Origin: Sphagnum magellanicum
Lineage: Eukaryota > Streptophyta > Sphagnopsida > Sphagnales > Sphagnaceae
DNA: 64,000 nucleotides
Direction of reading: 5' to 3'
NCBI GenBank assembly: GCA_021904315.1
Contig: CM038922.1
Span: 17,149,347-17,213,346 of the forward strand
The notes beneath the pieces were generated by a model that was not told where the DNA came from, did not search any database, and was given only the letters and a program-made list of their open reading frames with translations. How positions within the stretch are numbered: position 1 is the stretch's first letter; each line of letters begins with the position of its first letter. This document shows positions 23,541 to 36,391 of this stretch, piece after piece. Position numbers and translations under genes: made by a program.

Positions 23541-26500
23541 CTCTTGTTGGGATGGCTTAGGTTCAAGTCTAAGAGGTGTAAGTTTGGTGCTCGTTATGAT
23601 GGGGGAGCTATGGCTAGATGTTGCAATTTGTGAAGGATGGGTGGTGGATGAGCCAAATATTAGGTTCAAATTTGAATTCACAATTGGGACAAGCGGTGCC
23701 ATAATGATAGAAACAAAACAAGACAAGAACTAAACACAAACATGACTATAAGGCATAACCAAAATAACAGTGATGGTAAGGCTGCAAGATCCCAAGTTGA
23801 AATTTGCAACTTGTAAAAATGGAACAAAAAGCATAGAAACTTGAACAAGGATTGAAGATGGATGATGGGACACACTTGCAACCTTTGGAAATAAAATAAA
23901 AATCAAATTGAGGATAGGAGGTGTGAAAAATAAACCTCTTGCCCAACTTGAGCTTCATTGTGAGTCATGACTATAACAAGGGAATATTGAACTATGTAAC
24001 CTTTTACAATTTGCAAGCTTCAGCATAGGAGTTCGATTCCATAAGCACCAAATCCAAATCTTCATGAATCCTTGAGCAATGAACCATGAGGACTAGCTTG
24101 AACTTTCAACTTGTGCACACATCATAAACCTTTTATCCCCAAACCTCCATAAGTCAACACCCTAAATTTGTCATGTAAAATCTTTCAAATTCAAAATATA
24201 GTCACCTCACACAAAAACCTAAACCCCTAAACCTTCGTAAATGGTCAAGTTGTAAACCATTAAAACTTCATTACTTTACTATGTAATGATGCACATTGCA
24301 AAATGTAAATTTAATAATTAAGTGGACACTATACTTTACTTGAAGAAGGCTTAGAGGAGTGGCAAGGAGAAGTTTAAAAAATATTGATGATGATGAATTG
24401 TAGAGAATGAAAAGGAAATGTGGTGGCTTCTTTAACCAAAGGTTGGGATTAGAGTTGGTTAGATCTTTCCCATCCAACGTGGATTTTCTTCCATGATGCA
24501 AAGGTCCTAGAAAATGTTATTTTGGGTCGATTTTGGGTCTTCAAGGGGTGAATTGATTGAAAATTAAGATTCAAAATTTTCCCTTCACTAAAATCCTTGG
24601 CATGGACCTTTTCACTTTCCATGTTATTCATTGAACATAAATAAAACCAATTGGGAACATCACTAATGCCTATGTGTGTCCAGTTAACATGTCAAGGTAA
24701 AGGCCTAGGGTGGGGCATTCACAAAATAAGGGGTTGAGGACAAGGTGGTACCTGAGTTTAACTTTAGATATTGTGAATATTGTTTCCCATTCATGTGAAC
24801 TTTACCCCATTATACAACACAAGGCACATGTTGGACCATAAATCTAAGTGTGTAGATCATGAAGCAAAGGAGGTGGAAGGATTTGTATGCATGCTCCTTA
24901 AGAATGGGAGCAATGTCATGTCTAGGGTAAGGATTGAAAATAAGACCATTCTGAAAATGAAGGCGTATTGTGTGAGGTTGGAGCTAAGCACAAGGTTTAA
25001 ATTCCCATAACAATCCCATTCAAAGTCCTTGCCTAGCATAACAATCTAATAGAGATTTCAATTGTAGAGATTCATTTGAGAGGGAGAGCATGCACCTTAT
25101 GTGTAAGGTTCTTTACACCTAGTTATATGTCTTAGAAGGCACAAGATCCTTCCCACTCAATAGGTGTACAATTCCTCTTCTTTCTAAGGTGAATATTCAC
25201 CATTCAATTTTTTTTCGTTTTCAAAGTTTAGTTGCACTTGCACCAACAACCCATGGTATGTTGCAAAACTAACATCAAGCCATCAACTAAGCTAGTTATA
25301 GTTAACAACATAGGTTTTTTTGGGGGAGCTTTTTGGTTAAGGTTTTTTAATGTAAAAGTTTTAAAAGGCTACTACATATTTTGGATTGTGAAAATAAATG
25401 GTTACACTAAAAAAGAATTCTTCAATAAAATGCCAAAAGCCAAATGTTTTAATGTATGAAAATGCAACAAATTACACCATTTTTTTGTTTCTTTTTTGTT
25501 CCATGAACATTTGCTTTGGTGATGTTTAGGTTCCATATTGAAATTAAATAAAATTAAATTTTGCAAAAACCAACAACTTTTCAACAATATAAAAACATTG
25601 CACACTTACTATTTTCGATTAAATTTTTGTCACTTATGGAGGAATTGAACCTCTTGAACTGCCCACTACAACATAAGTGGTCTACAAAACAACAAATGCC
25701 TCTTATTAAAACTGAAAATAAAAAAGAACATAGTTATTTATAATTTCAAATTGGTTATTGCAATTAGAAAATATATTCATTAATATTAAGAATTACACAT
25801 TAAAAAAGCTAAAACTCAAAACAAGGAAATGGGTCTAGGAAGGCTCATAACCTAAATGCAACAATTTGCATTGTGAAACCAAAAACCAAAATCACCCATG
25901 TGTGCAAGAAGTGTCACCTAAGTTGCCAAATCCAAGATGCAAAATCCAAAAGTTAAAATTGTAAGTTGTAACATAATCAAAACATTGGTTTAACATCATG
26001 GAAACTAAAAGGATTCATGAAATTTTGAAACTTTGGTCAAGTTTCCAAGGATACAATAACAACAAGAATCATGATTCATGAGTCACCGTACTACTTGTCT
26101 TCACTTTTTCAAGACTTAGGAGCCTCCTTGTATGGAAAATGTGGGCAAAGTGAAGAATTTTTGTTGAAACATCCTCACAACCATAGGTGAATGCACACCA
26201 AGCCTATTACAGATGCTAAACTTAAACAACTTCAAAGTGGAGAAACATCTTTCATCCTCCACACTCCCAAAACAAGGATGCCCAATTCCTAAGAAGTTAA
26301 TAAAATGAATATTAAAAATTTACAACATTATAATTTACTAAGGCAAGTATTAAGTACTATGTAGTAGTACTATTTATTAAGGTACTTAATAGTAAGGTAG
26401 CTAGCTAAAATTCAAAAATCAAGATGGCTTTTTGGCTCAAACCCTAACAATTATAATTAAAACTACTTGTTCTAATCTAAAACTTTAGCTGTAGACTTGC
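23541..26500. other. Unclassified intergenic DNA
   Basis: AT-rich, with only short chance frames. No motif I recognise. A short palindromic cluster of TAGTACT and AAGGTAGCTAGCTA lies near 26340-26410. Confidence 0.45.
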
Positions 26501-27277
26501 TGGTTACTATTTCAACCTTAGGGTAATTACTTTGACAACATAGAAGGCCAAGATGTAGCCACCTCGTGAAAATTGGAAGGCTAAGATAGAATCTAGGCTA
26601 CATGGTCCATGGCCATAGAGCAAGCTCATGCTATTCCCATCGTGGTGGATGGAATGATTGGGCTATCACATGGCCATGGACATATTGTTTCTGGCTATTT
26701 GGTGACATTTTCCCCCCACTTTTTCCCTTGTACTTGTGGGTAGAAAGCTGGCGATATTTAGCCAGAAAAAAAAAGGTTGATATTCACATATGTATATAAG
26801 GTGATGACCTCCAAATACACTAGGAAATGACTCAGAGTGGTTTATGTTGAAATGGGGCAACGAGGCAACCTTTTAGCACTCAGTAGCCCTTGCTGTAGGT
26901 TTTCTCTGATCACAAATAATTTCTGAGTTGAGCTAGACAGCTGTACTGCTCATGTGACTGGTACATAATTGAGAATGAATGGTACATATGCAAACAAAGG
27001 TAAAAAGTCTCCATAAGTGATGCTGTGTACTAGACCCAAGGAGGATGCGAAAATGCTCAAAAAACAAACGAGGAGGACCTGGTTGCAGTCACAAGGTCCA
27101 TCATGCCTGGACATGAGACTCTACCCAGATCCACTTTTTATGGAATAACAACAGACGTGGAGAAGAGGAGTCCTTACCCTTGCTCATCTGTATGGACCCA
27201 GGGCATGTTACTTGAATGGTACTTTGTGGATCCTACTAGTTGGTACTCTCTGTAAACCCATGATACAGAAGTGTTTA

Positions 27278-27521
27278 CCCTTAATAAAGTAGACAAAAAG
27301 ACTGCAATGTGTTTCAGTGGAGGAGCATTTCCAGGCATCTTTGGTGTACAGATTACCTATCCAAATTACTAGATCCCAGTACCATATGTGTACAACAGCC
27401 ACTATGCATAAGTTTTTACCCGTTAAGTAGATAAGAAGCATTGCCATGCGTTTCAGTGTGGGAGCATTTCCTGGCATTTCTGCAGTACAAACCACCTATC
27501 CAAATCACTAGAATCCCGCAG
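27278..27521. repeat. Imperfect direct duplication, about 142-bp spacing
   Basis: CGTTTCAGTGTGGGAGCATT and its partner TGTTTCAGTGGAGGAGCATT, each preceded by a TTTACCCnTTAA-like start and followed by CACCTATCCAAATCACTAGA-like sequence. The copies start near 27278 and 27420. Confidence 0.6.
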
Positions 27522-28335
27522 AGATTATTATAAGCCTGCATGTAAGAGAAGGTGGTGCCATACCACAGAGATAAGTACCTGCACTGGAATGATATGTGAG
27601 ATGTGGACAATATTGCCCGTTATTACTATGCGTTAATTTAATCCTCTTTAAGCTTGTGGAACATTGATTAAGATACTTTAGTTATTTTGAGTGATGTTTC
27701 AAATGACAACTCTTGTTTATTTGGCTATGCCCAATGTGAACAGACTTGGTCTCAGTGTAGGGATTTTCAGGTTAGAGCATTTTGGCTTGAAGTCAGAACT
27801 GATGTGTCCGTTTTGATCTAACTCATTTTGGATCCAAATTACCTTAGTACCATGTTACATGGTTCTACAATTTCTCATAAGGGCCAAAAACCATTATGAG
27901 ATGAGCCACTCTGTAGATTTCAACTACAGTTGAAGTTGACTATGTCATTAACAGTTGAAGGTGACAACAGTTATCTCAAGAAGGATAGGTACAATTCCAG
28001 CACTAATGATATTTTTTTCATGAGAGTCTTTTGTGATCTTCACAAAGTTGCTATGAGTTTATCATGAGATTAACCTCCATACTTTTTTGATTACTTTGAT
28101 AGAGCTTCTTTGGAAGGGGCACGTCCCGACACAAAACAGCCACCACTGCTGCCTCTTGATGGTTTTTGTTCAGTTCTGGAGGACACTGGTCTGTGACTTC
28201 CCAGTTGCCAATGTACCTAGCATTGGCTGCAAAGCTTATTGCCAGAAAGCAATGTTAGGTGGGGATTCAATGTTTGGCGGGTGCGGATAAGCATAAAAGA
28301 GATATGGTAGTTTGAAATTGAATGAAACCACCGAT

Positions 28336-28448
28336 GCATTATGACTAAATAATCACTAGATTTAACAAACAGATCCACAAGCCTCCAATTAATTATGAAC
28401 ATATAATCTCTAGATTTAACAGATAGATCCACTACCCTGCAATTAATT
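28336..28448. repeat. Two tandem units of a 55-bp-class repeat
   Basis: Units share TCACTAGATTTAACA, CAGATCCAC and CAATTAATTATGAAC in the same order. Related, more degraded units lie at 29106-29292. Confidence 0.6.
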
Positions 28449-29105
28449 ATGAACCAGGTAACTTAAAGCATGCAGGTTACTGCGAATTGTCAAGGTGTGT
28501 TCATGCGCACCGATAACCAATGTGCTTGAGCTGGTTACCAGACATAACCTACAGTGTTAAAGTTGGAGAGTGACACCGTAACTCTCTTGTTCGTGGATGA
28601 AAAGTCCCACAACCAGCTTGTTGATGGATGATAAACATGTAACCCTCCTCTCAATCGACGAAAACTCATAACTTGCATCTATCTGGATGAAGTACAAAAG
28701 ATAAAAAAGAATAGTAGTTTATGCATTCTGATCAACAAGAGGAGGGATCAATCAGAATCTTGAGAACCTCTAAACTGCAGGTTATAACATTATGACCTAA
28801 AATCTCACTGTTTTTTTTGGGGGGGCGATATTTCGCCAAATTTCAACCTGAAAAATATGATTTGGATCCATTCAAAGGATTTTCCATGGAAAAAGTCGCC
28901 CAAATTCACCAAATTTCAAATTTTTTTTTCCCCCAGATCGCCAGATTTTTATGATAAGTTCCAGCAGGTAGCCAGGAATAGAGAAGGATTCTGTTTTTTT
29001 TCTACTTTCATATCTAGTCTGTAGCCAAATCTGGCTAAATCATCTAATGGATTATCGCTACTTCAGCTACATCACAAAAGTGAATTAAAAAAAAAAAAAC
29101 CCTGA

Positions 29106-29292
29106 CCTAGATCCATAAGCCTGGAATTAATTATGGCTAGTTGATCACTAGATTTAAGAGCTAGATCTACAAGCCTTTCCAAAAAAAGAAGTGCTAGCTA
29201 GATAAGCACTAGATTGAAGAGCCAGATCCATAAGCCTTCAATTAATTAATTAAGCCTAAGTAAAGAACCACATAAATTTAAGAGCCAGATTT
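29106..29292. repeat. Further units of the same repeat
   Basis: At least three units share CACTAGATTTAAGAG, CAGATCCATAAGCC and CAATTAATTA with 28336-28448. Confidence 0.55.
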
Positions 29293-29499
29293 AAAGTGGA
29301 CTGCTGAGAGAGCAATTGAACTGAGATAGAGATAGATGTAAAAGGAAAGATTAGATTTACAGTTTGTAGTACTGATCTGACTACTGGCACTGAATCTAGA
29401 TTTGTCAGGTCTTACGTTCTGACTTGTGACCCCACACTTGTACAAAAAACAAGCTCTTGAGTAAAATAGGAAAGAAAAGAATTATCTAGTTTTTGGGGC

Positions 29500-30258
29500 T
29501 TGCCTGGCACTACTAGATCACATGGCTCTTTGTTCTTCTTTTAGGATTCTGCTCCCCTTCCCTTCCATTCCTTTCCCATCCCTTCCCTCCCTTGTGTCCA
29601 TCTCTTTGGAACCAACGTGTATTTTTAGTACCGCGGATTCTGTGGCAAACGTCGCGTTGTGGTGGTGGCGCTTCGCCTCCTAACCCGACAGTTTCTCCCC
29701 CCATGCTATAGGCTTTTGTAGCCACATTTGATCAACTTGTGTGCAGCTCTATCTGTAGCTGTCGCTCCAATGCTTTTTGATGGGGTTTGCAGTACCTCCT
29801 CACGACACAACAGCTTCGAGACTACTCTTTATGGGTTTGATTTCTGTCCTGGTGTGGTGTGTGGGTATTTTTGCCTTGATGTCATGACAACTTGGTTTCT
29901 CACTCCTGTTTTAAGTGTTCATTGCTGGAGTTTGTCTCTGATCTGTCTTGTCGATTTATTATTTTCTGCACAAATCTGGAAGCAAAATCTCTTTTCCCAG
30001 TTTATCTCTCTTTTCTTTTTTTTGGGTTGTGGTTTGCTGTTGCTAGCAGAATACTTCTGTTGATTTTACTGTCGAGACTTGTTCTTGATCCTCCAAGATC
30101 GCAAATGAGAGTATATGCCTTGAAAGCTTCCAACACCGGTCCAGTGTACATAGTCGCTTTCTGGTAGTTCCTTGTTAGCTTATCCTCGACTTGAACCCCT
30201 GTTGGTGCGTGTTTTTTGTGATTATTACAGAAGTCGCTTTGGGTTAGCGCACAACGTC
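29500..30258 (+). promoter_or_regulatory. Probable promoter and 5' leader of the bHLH gene
   Basis: Composition becomes richer in G and C from about 29520. A pyrimidine-rich tract at about 29530-29605 resembles a plant core-promoter Y patch. Several ATG triplets with short frames precede the chosen start. A good splice acceptor, GTGATTATTACAG ending at 30230, suggests a 5' UTR intron. No clear TATA box. The transcription start is unknown. Confidence 0.4.
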
Positions 30259-32444
30259 ATGGACTACAGCAGTCTGGATCTCCACTCAACAACTGGGCAG
30301 TTTGATAAACACACAGATTTTGCTGGAAGTTATCCGTTCGTCGATTCATGTGTCAATAATGCCGGACTTGAAATGGTTGGTGGTTCACAGTTCCGTGCGA
30401 TGTGTCAGAATCCTTATCGCTGGTCCGATTCTGCATCCAGCTGTTTGCAGTGGGCGAAGGCTCAAGCCGGAGAGCCATTAATGTCGTATACTTCGTCGAG
30501 TGTTACTGGAGCGTCTCCTTCGGCTGCCGCCGTGGTGCCTTCCGTCTCGGTACCTGCGGATGTCGACCCCAGAGGACAACAGTTTGAAGTGTTCTCGCCG
30601 TCGTTTCCAGATGAGGTTCCGGCCTTCTCTGTGCAACTTGGAGCAAGCTTTCCCTCACCTCAGCCGGCATGTCGACAACAGATGGCTCCATTTCCTACTA
30701 CACGGCAGCTTGAACTCGTCTCGGTGCTTGGAAAATCTTCATATGACAACAACACTCCTCCTGCTGCTGCATTTGTGGAGAGTAGTTCGCAGTATAGGGC
30801 GAATGTTGGAGTGTATCGATGGGGTGAGGAGAGTGTGCCCTCACCTGCTGTGTCGAAAAGAGTTAGAGATAAGTTTATTGATCCTCACAAAGTACAGCAA
30901 CGGATCAGGAAGGCCGAGAAGAATCACGGGTGCAGTTTACCGCAAGGCGCTGGTGCGAAGCCCAAGGTCACCTTGGAACACGCGGATCACATTCTGAGAG
31001 AGCGGCAACGTCGAGACGAAATGAGCAACAAGTTTGCGGTTTTGGAATCTTTTTTGCCACCGAGTTCTAAAGTAGGTCTCCGATCCGTCTCCTCTCCCAT
31101 GATCTCTTCTTCAAACCCTTAGAGCTTCTTGAAGCAACAGAACATTGAGCAAATCTAATCTGCGTGCTGGCTTGAGTCTCGACGATGTTGGTGTTATTTT
31201 CAAGCTTTTGAGAGCATCGCGAGCAAAACGATTGATCAAGCCGACCGATTGGGGTTCGATATTTGTTTGTTTGTAGAAACTGTGCTCAAGAAACAGATCA
31301 GTGTGCAGATCGCCAACTAAACTACTGTTGCGTCTAATCCTGGAAAGCGTGACAGGTCCACTATTGTTAGCGATTCTGCCGACTACGTGAAGAATCTGCA
31401 TCATCGAATTGGGGTTCTCCAACAGAGACGGATCAAGATGGCAGCTGCTGCTGGCGCTACTACTACAGAAGCATCTCCAGCACCTCATCATGGAAGCCCA
31501 ATTCTGGCTCCAAGCACTTCTACCTGGAATCCATTGAGTCCTCCTGTTCAGACTTTGCAGTCGTCTCCGGATAGTGCAGCTCTGTGTTTGAAGCAGGTCA
31601 ATCCAAAGAAGCTGATGGAGGACCAAGTCTGTCAGGATCAGGACTCTAAGAAAAGCAGTAGCTGCTTTCCTACTGAACAAGAGCTTAGGAAAATCAATTT
31701 GGTGCTGAAGAGCTGTGTGGAGAAGCTGGAGGTGTGTTTGGACCTTCCACATAAGATATTCATTCACATGATCTGCAGGCCACAGGAGAGATTCCAGAGC
31801 AATGTGCTGCAAGGCATTGAGAGCCTCAATTTGGAGGTGTTGCAATGTAACATCAGCAGTGTTGTTGCACGGGTGATTTGCATAATTTCAGCCAAGGTAC
31901 AGTATTATGTCTACAATGAATTCATCATTATCCCAGCTTCCTGATGATCAGGAGTGATAAGCATAAACAACTTTGTAATTGTAAACCTTGTGCAGTCAGG
32001 CTGCCATGGCTAACATACATTGTAGAAACCTGTTCTCAAACCATAATAGCTCATAAGAAGACATATGAGTAAACAAGATAATAAGACTCATGAAATCTTC
32101 AACTGAAAATCTTAGAATATATTGCTACAAGGTGGTGAAAAGCAATCCCTGACATGATTTTGTGCTCAGCTCTATTGGGTTGTAAGTGAGATCATCTTCC
32201 ACAAGAGGTTGCATGGCCGGTTCATAAGGTATTCGGCATGAACAGAGTACAAATTGTTGCCTGAAATGTTCATGGAACTAGTTATTTGTGCACTGATTAC
32301 TCACAATTGTTTTGATACTGTGTGTAGCCATGGGACATTCCAGCTTATGATGCTCTGTGCAAAGGTGATATCATAGCTGCTGTACACTCTGCTCTTGGCC
32401 CAGATGCAAAGGTCAGGGCAATTACCTTACAGAAAGGGCTGTAA
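30259..32444 (+). CDS. bHLH transcription factor with C-terminal ACT-like domain
   Basis: Three coding exons, 30259-31071, 31348-31896 and 32328-32444, all joined in phase 0 with GT-AG introns, giving 492 residues. Residues about 241-300 form the bHLH domain: HILRERQRRDEM carries His, Glu and Arg at the positions (244, 248, 252) that contact an E-box/G-box. The loop is PPSSK and helix 2 starts RDRSTIVSDSADYVKNL. Intron 1 cuts exactly after the loop Lys. Residues 1-235 are Ser/Pro/Ala-rich and probably disordered. Residues about 395-475 look like an ACT-type dimerisation fold (IHMIC, LNLEVLQCNIS), completed by exon 3. Likely nuclear and dimeric. Helix 2 recalls the ZHOUPI/bHLH95 group, but that is memory only. 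Start: the first ATG after the likely 5' UTR intron, MDYSSLDLHS. The frame is open upstream to 30172 but has no ATG there. No damage seen. Confidence 0.88.
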
Positions 32445-32505
32445 GCTGTGGCTTGTATGCAAATTAACAGGGTGATCTCAAGCAAAATCATCTGAGTTGC
32501 AAGCT

Positions 32506-32511
32506 AATAAA
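32506..32511 (+). terminator. Polyadenylation signal of the bHLH gene
   Basis: AATAAA 62 bases after the stop codon, in an A/T- and TTGT-rich context. The true cleavage site is not known. Confidence 0.5.
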
Positions 32512-32672
32512 CTTTGTTTTCTTGTGAGTTGTAGTATATTGCTCTGATTAATTGGCACTCTCATTAAACCTTAGCATTATTTACAAGGAGTCACTGTGCA
32601 AGAATAGTGTCACATGGAAGTGTTGTGAGGACATTTTCTCAGCAAGATTTGTATTTTCTGTATGGTCTGAAA

Positions 32673-32849
32673 GGGACACACATAAAAACCCTGTTCCATG
32701 CTCCCTGTCCAAAGTTAGGACTGGACATGCAGGGACACACATAAAAACCCTGTTCCATGCTCCCTGTCCAAAGTTAGGACTGGACATGCAGGGACACACA
32801 TAAAAACCCTGTTCCATGCTCCCTGTCCAAAGTTAGGACTGGACATGCA
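32673..32849. repeat. Three perfect 59-bp tandem repeats
   Basis: Units at 32673-32731, 32732-32790 and 32791-32849, each starting GGGACACACATAAAAACCC and ending GGACTGGACATGCA. The three copies look identical. They lie about 230 bases after the bHLH stop. Confidence 0.93.
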
Positions 32850-35800
32850 TCATTGACTGCATTCTGATGGATGCATCTGTGGCAACTCCTTTTTCAGGAC
32901 TGATCACTATAAACTGGGAGGTTCCTTGAAAGAATTCTTATAAAGCACTACAAATTCATTGAAAACATGGAGACAACTGACACATGATGAGTTGTAAACT
33001 CTACAGTTAGAAGATGGGTACAACTCAAATACACAACTACCATGGCAGGGATCAGAGAATTTTTCAAGCAGCTCAGAGAACAAAATCCTATTTGGTGACT
33101 AGCTGCAAGCTTTGAGTGAGATTTCTTGTTTCTTGATGGGTTTTGGATCTATTCTGGTACCTCTGATATGTGCATAGTGAGGAAGAACTGATAGCCTGTG
33201 GATATCTTACCTACCTAACCTTGGTTTTTGATGTTAGTCTAGAGTGTAGTGCCATGGAGAGTGGAGGTACAACCAATAACTGTTTCTAGATTATGGACCA
33301 TAGCTCAAAAGGGACACAGTTAATTCAGATGGGCCCCTAGTTATGTATGACTGCAGTATTGATCAGGAAATAAGGTTTGCAATGGTTAGCTAATTTTGAG
33401 TACCGTTTTAATGATAGTTTATCCTAAAGGTTCCCTGAGTTAGTCCCCTTGTGGTTGCTAGCTGGTTGACTCTGATATGTAGATCAAATCTATATGTTCA
33501 TACACAAGGAATGTGGGTGCCATACAGATGAAACTTCTGGTTCACTATTGATTTAATGTGGCTATATGCTAGGAAATAATTCCTTGTCCAGGAGCGCCTG
33601 AACACAGAAATCCTAGTATTAACAATTTGGTTGAACTTAAGGGAATGCATATAAGATGGAAAAACAACAAGTCTCTAGGTAAAAACATGACTTTTAAGTT
33701 TATATGGTCTGGAATTAGTCTAGTGACCTTGTCCACAATGTAGGCGTGAGTCCTAAATGGTGAATAGCCACTAAGTGTTTCTTGGAGATCAATTAAAATT
33801 CTCCATGTTGCAAACAGTCATAGACTAGCCAGTTTCTGTGTTTGATAACACTGATGTAGTCATTGCTGTAAGGTTACATGTAATGATTGTTCTACAGACT
33901 GCCTTACAGCTATTGTTCATGTTGGAGTTGAACTAAGGGAATTGCCCAAAGTTTCAGGCAAGCAATTATGAAAACTCTGTATCCTGAGCCCCTGTTTCAG
34001 TTCATAAGTAACAGGAAGACCCAGTCGTGATGTTAGCTATTTCTCAAGAAATATAGCTGATCAAAGAAGTGAAGAGTATCCTCATTCGAGCTGCAACATT
34101 TTGCTTCATTTCATATTAGCTCATCCCTGTATCTAAGCTGCCTAAGTCTTCCCTCTTTTGCCCTGATCACAGGAATACTGGCAGTGAATCTAAGGACTGC
34201 ACATGGAGTTTTGAGACTGAATCTGCAACTGATTGAAGAGAATCAAACAAGTATTAAATGTTCTGTTTGTTGATATTCATTCTCACAAGACTAAATGTGC
34301 ATTTGTGCTCAAATTTTGGTGAGCACATCAGACATGTGGATTTCACTTGGAGGTGGCATTTAAGTGTAAGCTTTGGGGACTTGAACATTTTAGCTCATGT
34401 AGTAGCCAATCAGCTAAACTGAACCTGAATTAGAGCCAAGTCTATACAGGTAGGATGCTTAAATTATGATCTAGGAAGGCCCACAAAACCAATGTTCAAC
34501 AGCTGGAATCTTCAACACTATATACATGAGGTACAAACCACACCAGCTACAAGGTGTGGTGAAATACAAGGAAGTACTCATTTGTAGATTTTAGTACATG
34601 ACATGCAAGCTTCTAATGGAACTCACTACTTTTCTCCAAAGGCAGCATGCCCGATTAGTTCACTATTTTTCACTTCAGACATACATATCTTCAATATCAG
34701 GGGAATGTAGCTAATTTGCAGATCATGATACTTTTGGCTTAGCACTATCTGACACCAATGACAGGAATGCTGTTGTCAGCTCTGGTTGAAGCTTCTTGTA
34801 AATCTGCAGAATGGTACATGCATGATACAACATCAGTACTTCTGGTCCTCCTTCTGTGTCCATCTAGTCTTAAGAGTCATTGAATATGTACAAGGAAAAC
34901 TATTGGTTATGATGTGAACTGGATATGATCTGAAAGATATAGGAGCACACAAATTATGAAGTGGAAAAACTCAAATCCAAATTTAAGATGAAGAAGGTGA
35001 ACCCAGGAAACATCTTTGGGCAATACTAGTGTGAGTCACCTTGCCAAAGAATTATCTTGTTAAAATCAAAGGAAAGTTGAATCCAATTTAATTTCATAAT
35101 TTAAAGTCTTTAATTATTTTATATAAATTTTTATTGTTTATTGACTTGCACCATGTGTGCGCTATATCTTCCACACTTATGCACACACCAATGAAAAATC
35201 ACTTATACTATGTTGCATCTGAAAGATTTTGATAGGTGTCATTCTTTTGGACCCATCATTGACCACTTTTCTTTTTTTTCAATTTATTCAATATAGACAG
35301 AAGGGTATGATCAAGTGTTGTGTGGGTATTAGAATTAACTATAGATACCTGTTGGTTATCAACCTGGGTGTATACTCACTTACCTGATGAGGGTGAAAAC
35401 TAAAGAAAACCTGGTTTTGGTATAGAACCTTGGTTCTCAATTTTTTTTGAAAATTTCAAAAATCTGCTTCTTTAATTGTCAGTTTTTTGTTAGCTCTTTC
35501 ATGAAAACTGCTGCTTTGTTTATGGTTCTAAAATTCCTTAAATCGACAGTTCTCTATTTTTGTTCTTTCCTCAAAAAATTGGAATTGCTGGTTCTTTGAT
35601 TTTGAAAATTTAAAGAACTGAAACTGTTGGGTATTTAAAAAATCAACTAACCACACAACAGTGGTATGGTCTCAATAGGTCATAGAGTAAAAAAAAAAGG
35701 CTGGATACCTATGGATAATTGTACATTTGTGTTCTTGGCTACAATGGCCCTTTCAACCTTCTTGTTCTTGACATTTGAAAATTGGTCAAAAAAATTGTAC

Positions 35801-36391
35801 CTACTCCAATCAATTATCTTTGAAAGAAATAAAAGAGAAAACTATTTGGGGTACTCTTAGAGATTAGAGGCCAAGATAAAAATTGAAAAAAGGGTTGCTT
35901 TTCTGTTCCTAGAACCTTGTTAAACCTATTTAGGAATTTTTTCATTATACGTTCATTGGGAACATTACAACTCAAAAATTTGTTAATCCCATCATAGTTT
36001 CAAATACTACATGATTTGGATAGTGCTTTCATTAAAAAAAATCAAGCAAAAAGTTTTCTTTAAGCGTGTGTTTTATTATGACATTTCTTATGTTATTAGC
36101 AAGGGATGCTTTCACCCAAGATATATTACACAATGTTAAACATGGGTGCTTCATTTCATATGGGTATCTTGGCCTTGGATAGGTCTTTCGAAGGTTGTTG
36201 AATATAAAACATAAATGAGTAACCCCTATTCAATTTGGGTACAAATTGCATTGTCGATTTTTAAGAAAAAATCTTGTTCAATGAATTGTGGGGTAATATA
36301 ACCATTGTTGGCTCACTATTGACATGAGTATAACAATATTTGGATGTTATCAACATGAAAATAGATAGTTGTCAAATAGATAGTTTGTTTG
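32850..36391. other. Unclassified intergenic DNA downstream of the bHLH gene
   Basis: No ORF with recognisable motifs. Up to about 35000 the composition is moderate, as upstream of the gene; after that it becomes AT-rich. I see no transposon ends before the LTR of element C. Confidence 0.45.

Larger units (their letters stand above)
26501..29499. other. Upstream intergenic region with local repeats
   Basis: No coding sequence recognised. It holds an imperfect duplication at 27278-27521 and a scattered 55-bp-class repeat at 28336-28448 and 29106-29292. Base composition is less AT-biased than the transposon regions. Confidence 0.45.

Noticed and set aside
26320..26420. Palindromic TAGTACT cluster as a transposon end
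   Set aside because: Short AT-rich palindromes without a flanking duplication or partner end.
29728..30167. Open frames before the bHLH start as an upstream gene
   Set aside because: Composition is leader-like, no motif is present, and a splice acceptor follows. More likely 5' UTR and intron.
32552..32817. Frames across the 59-bp repeats as a repeat protein
   Set aside because: A unit of 59 bp is not a multiple of three, so the reading shifts each unit; no conserved start.
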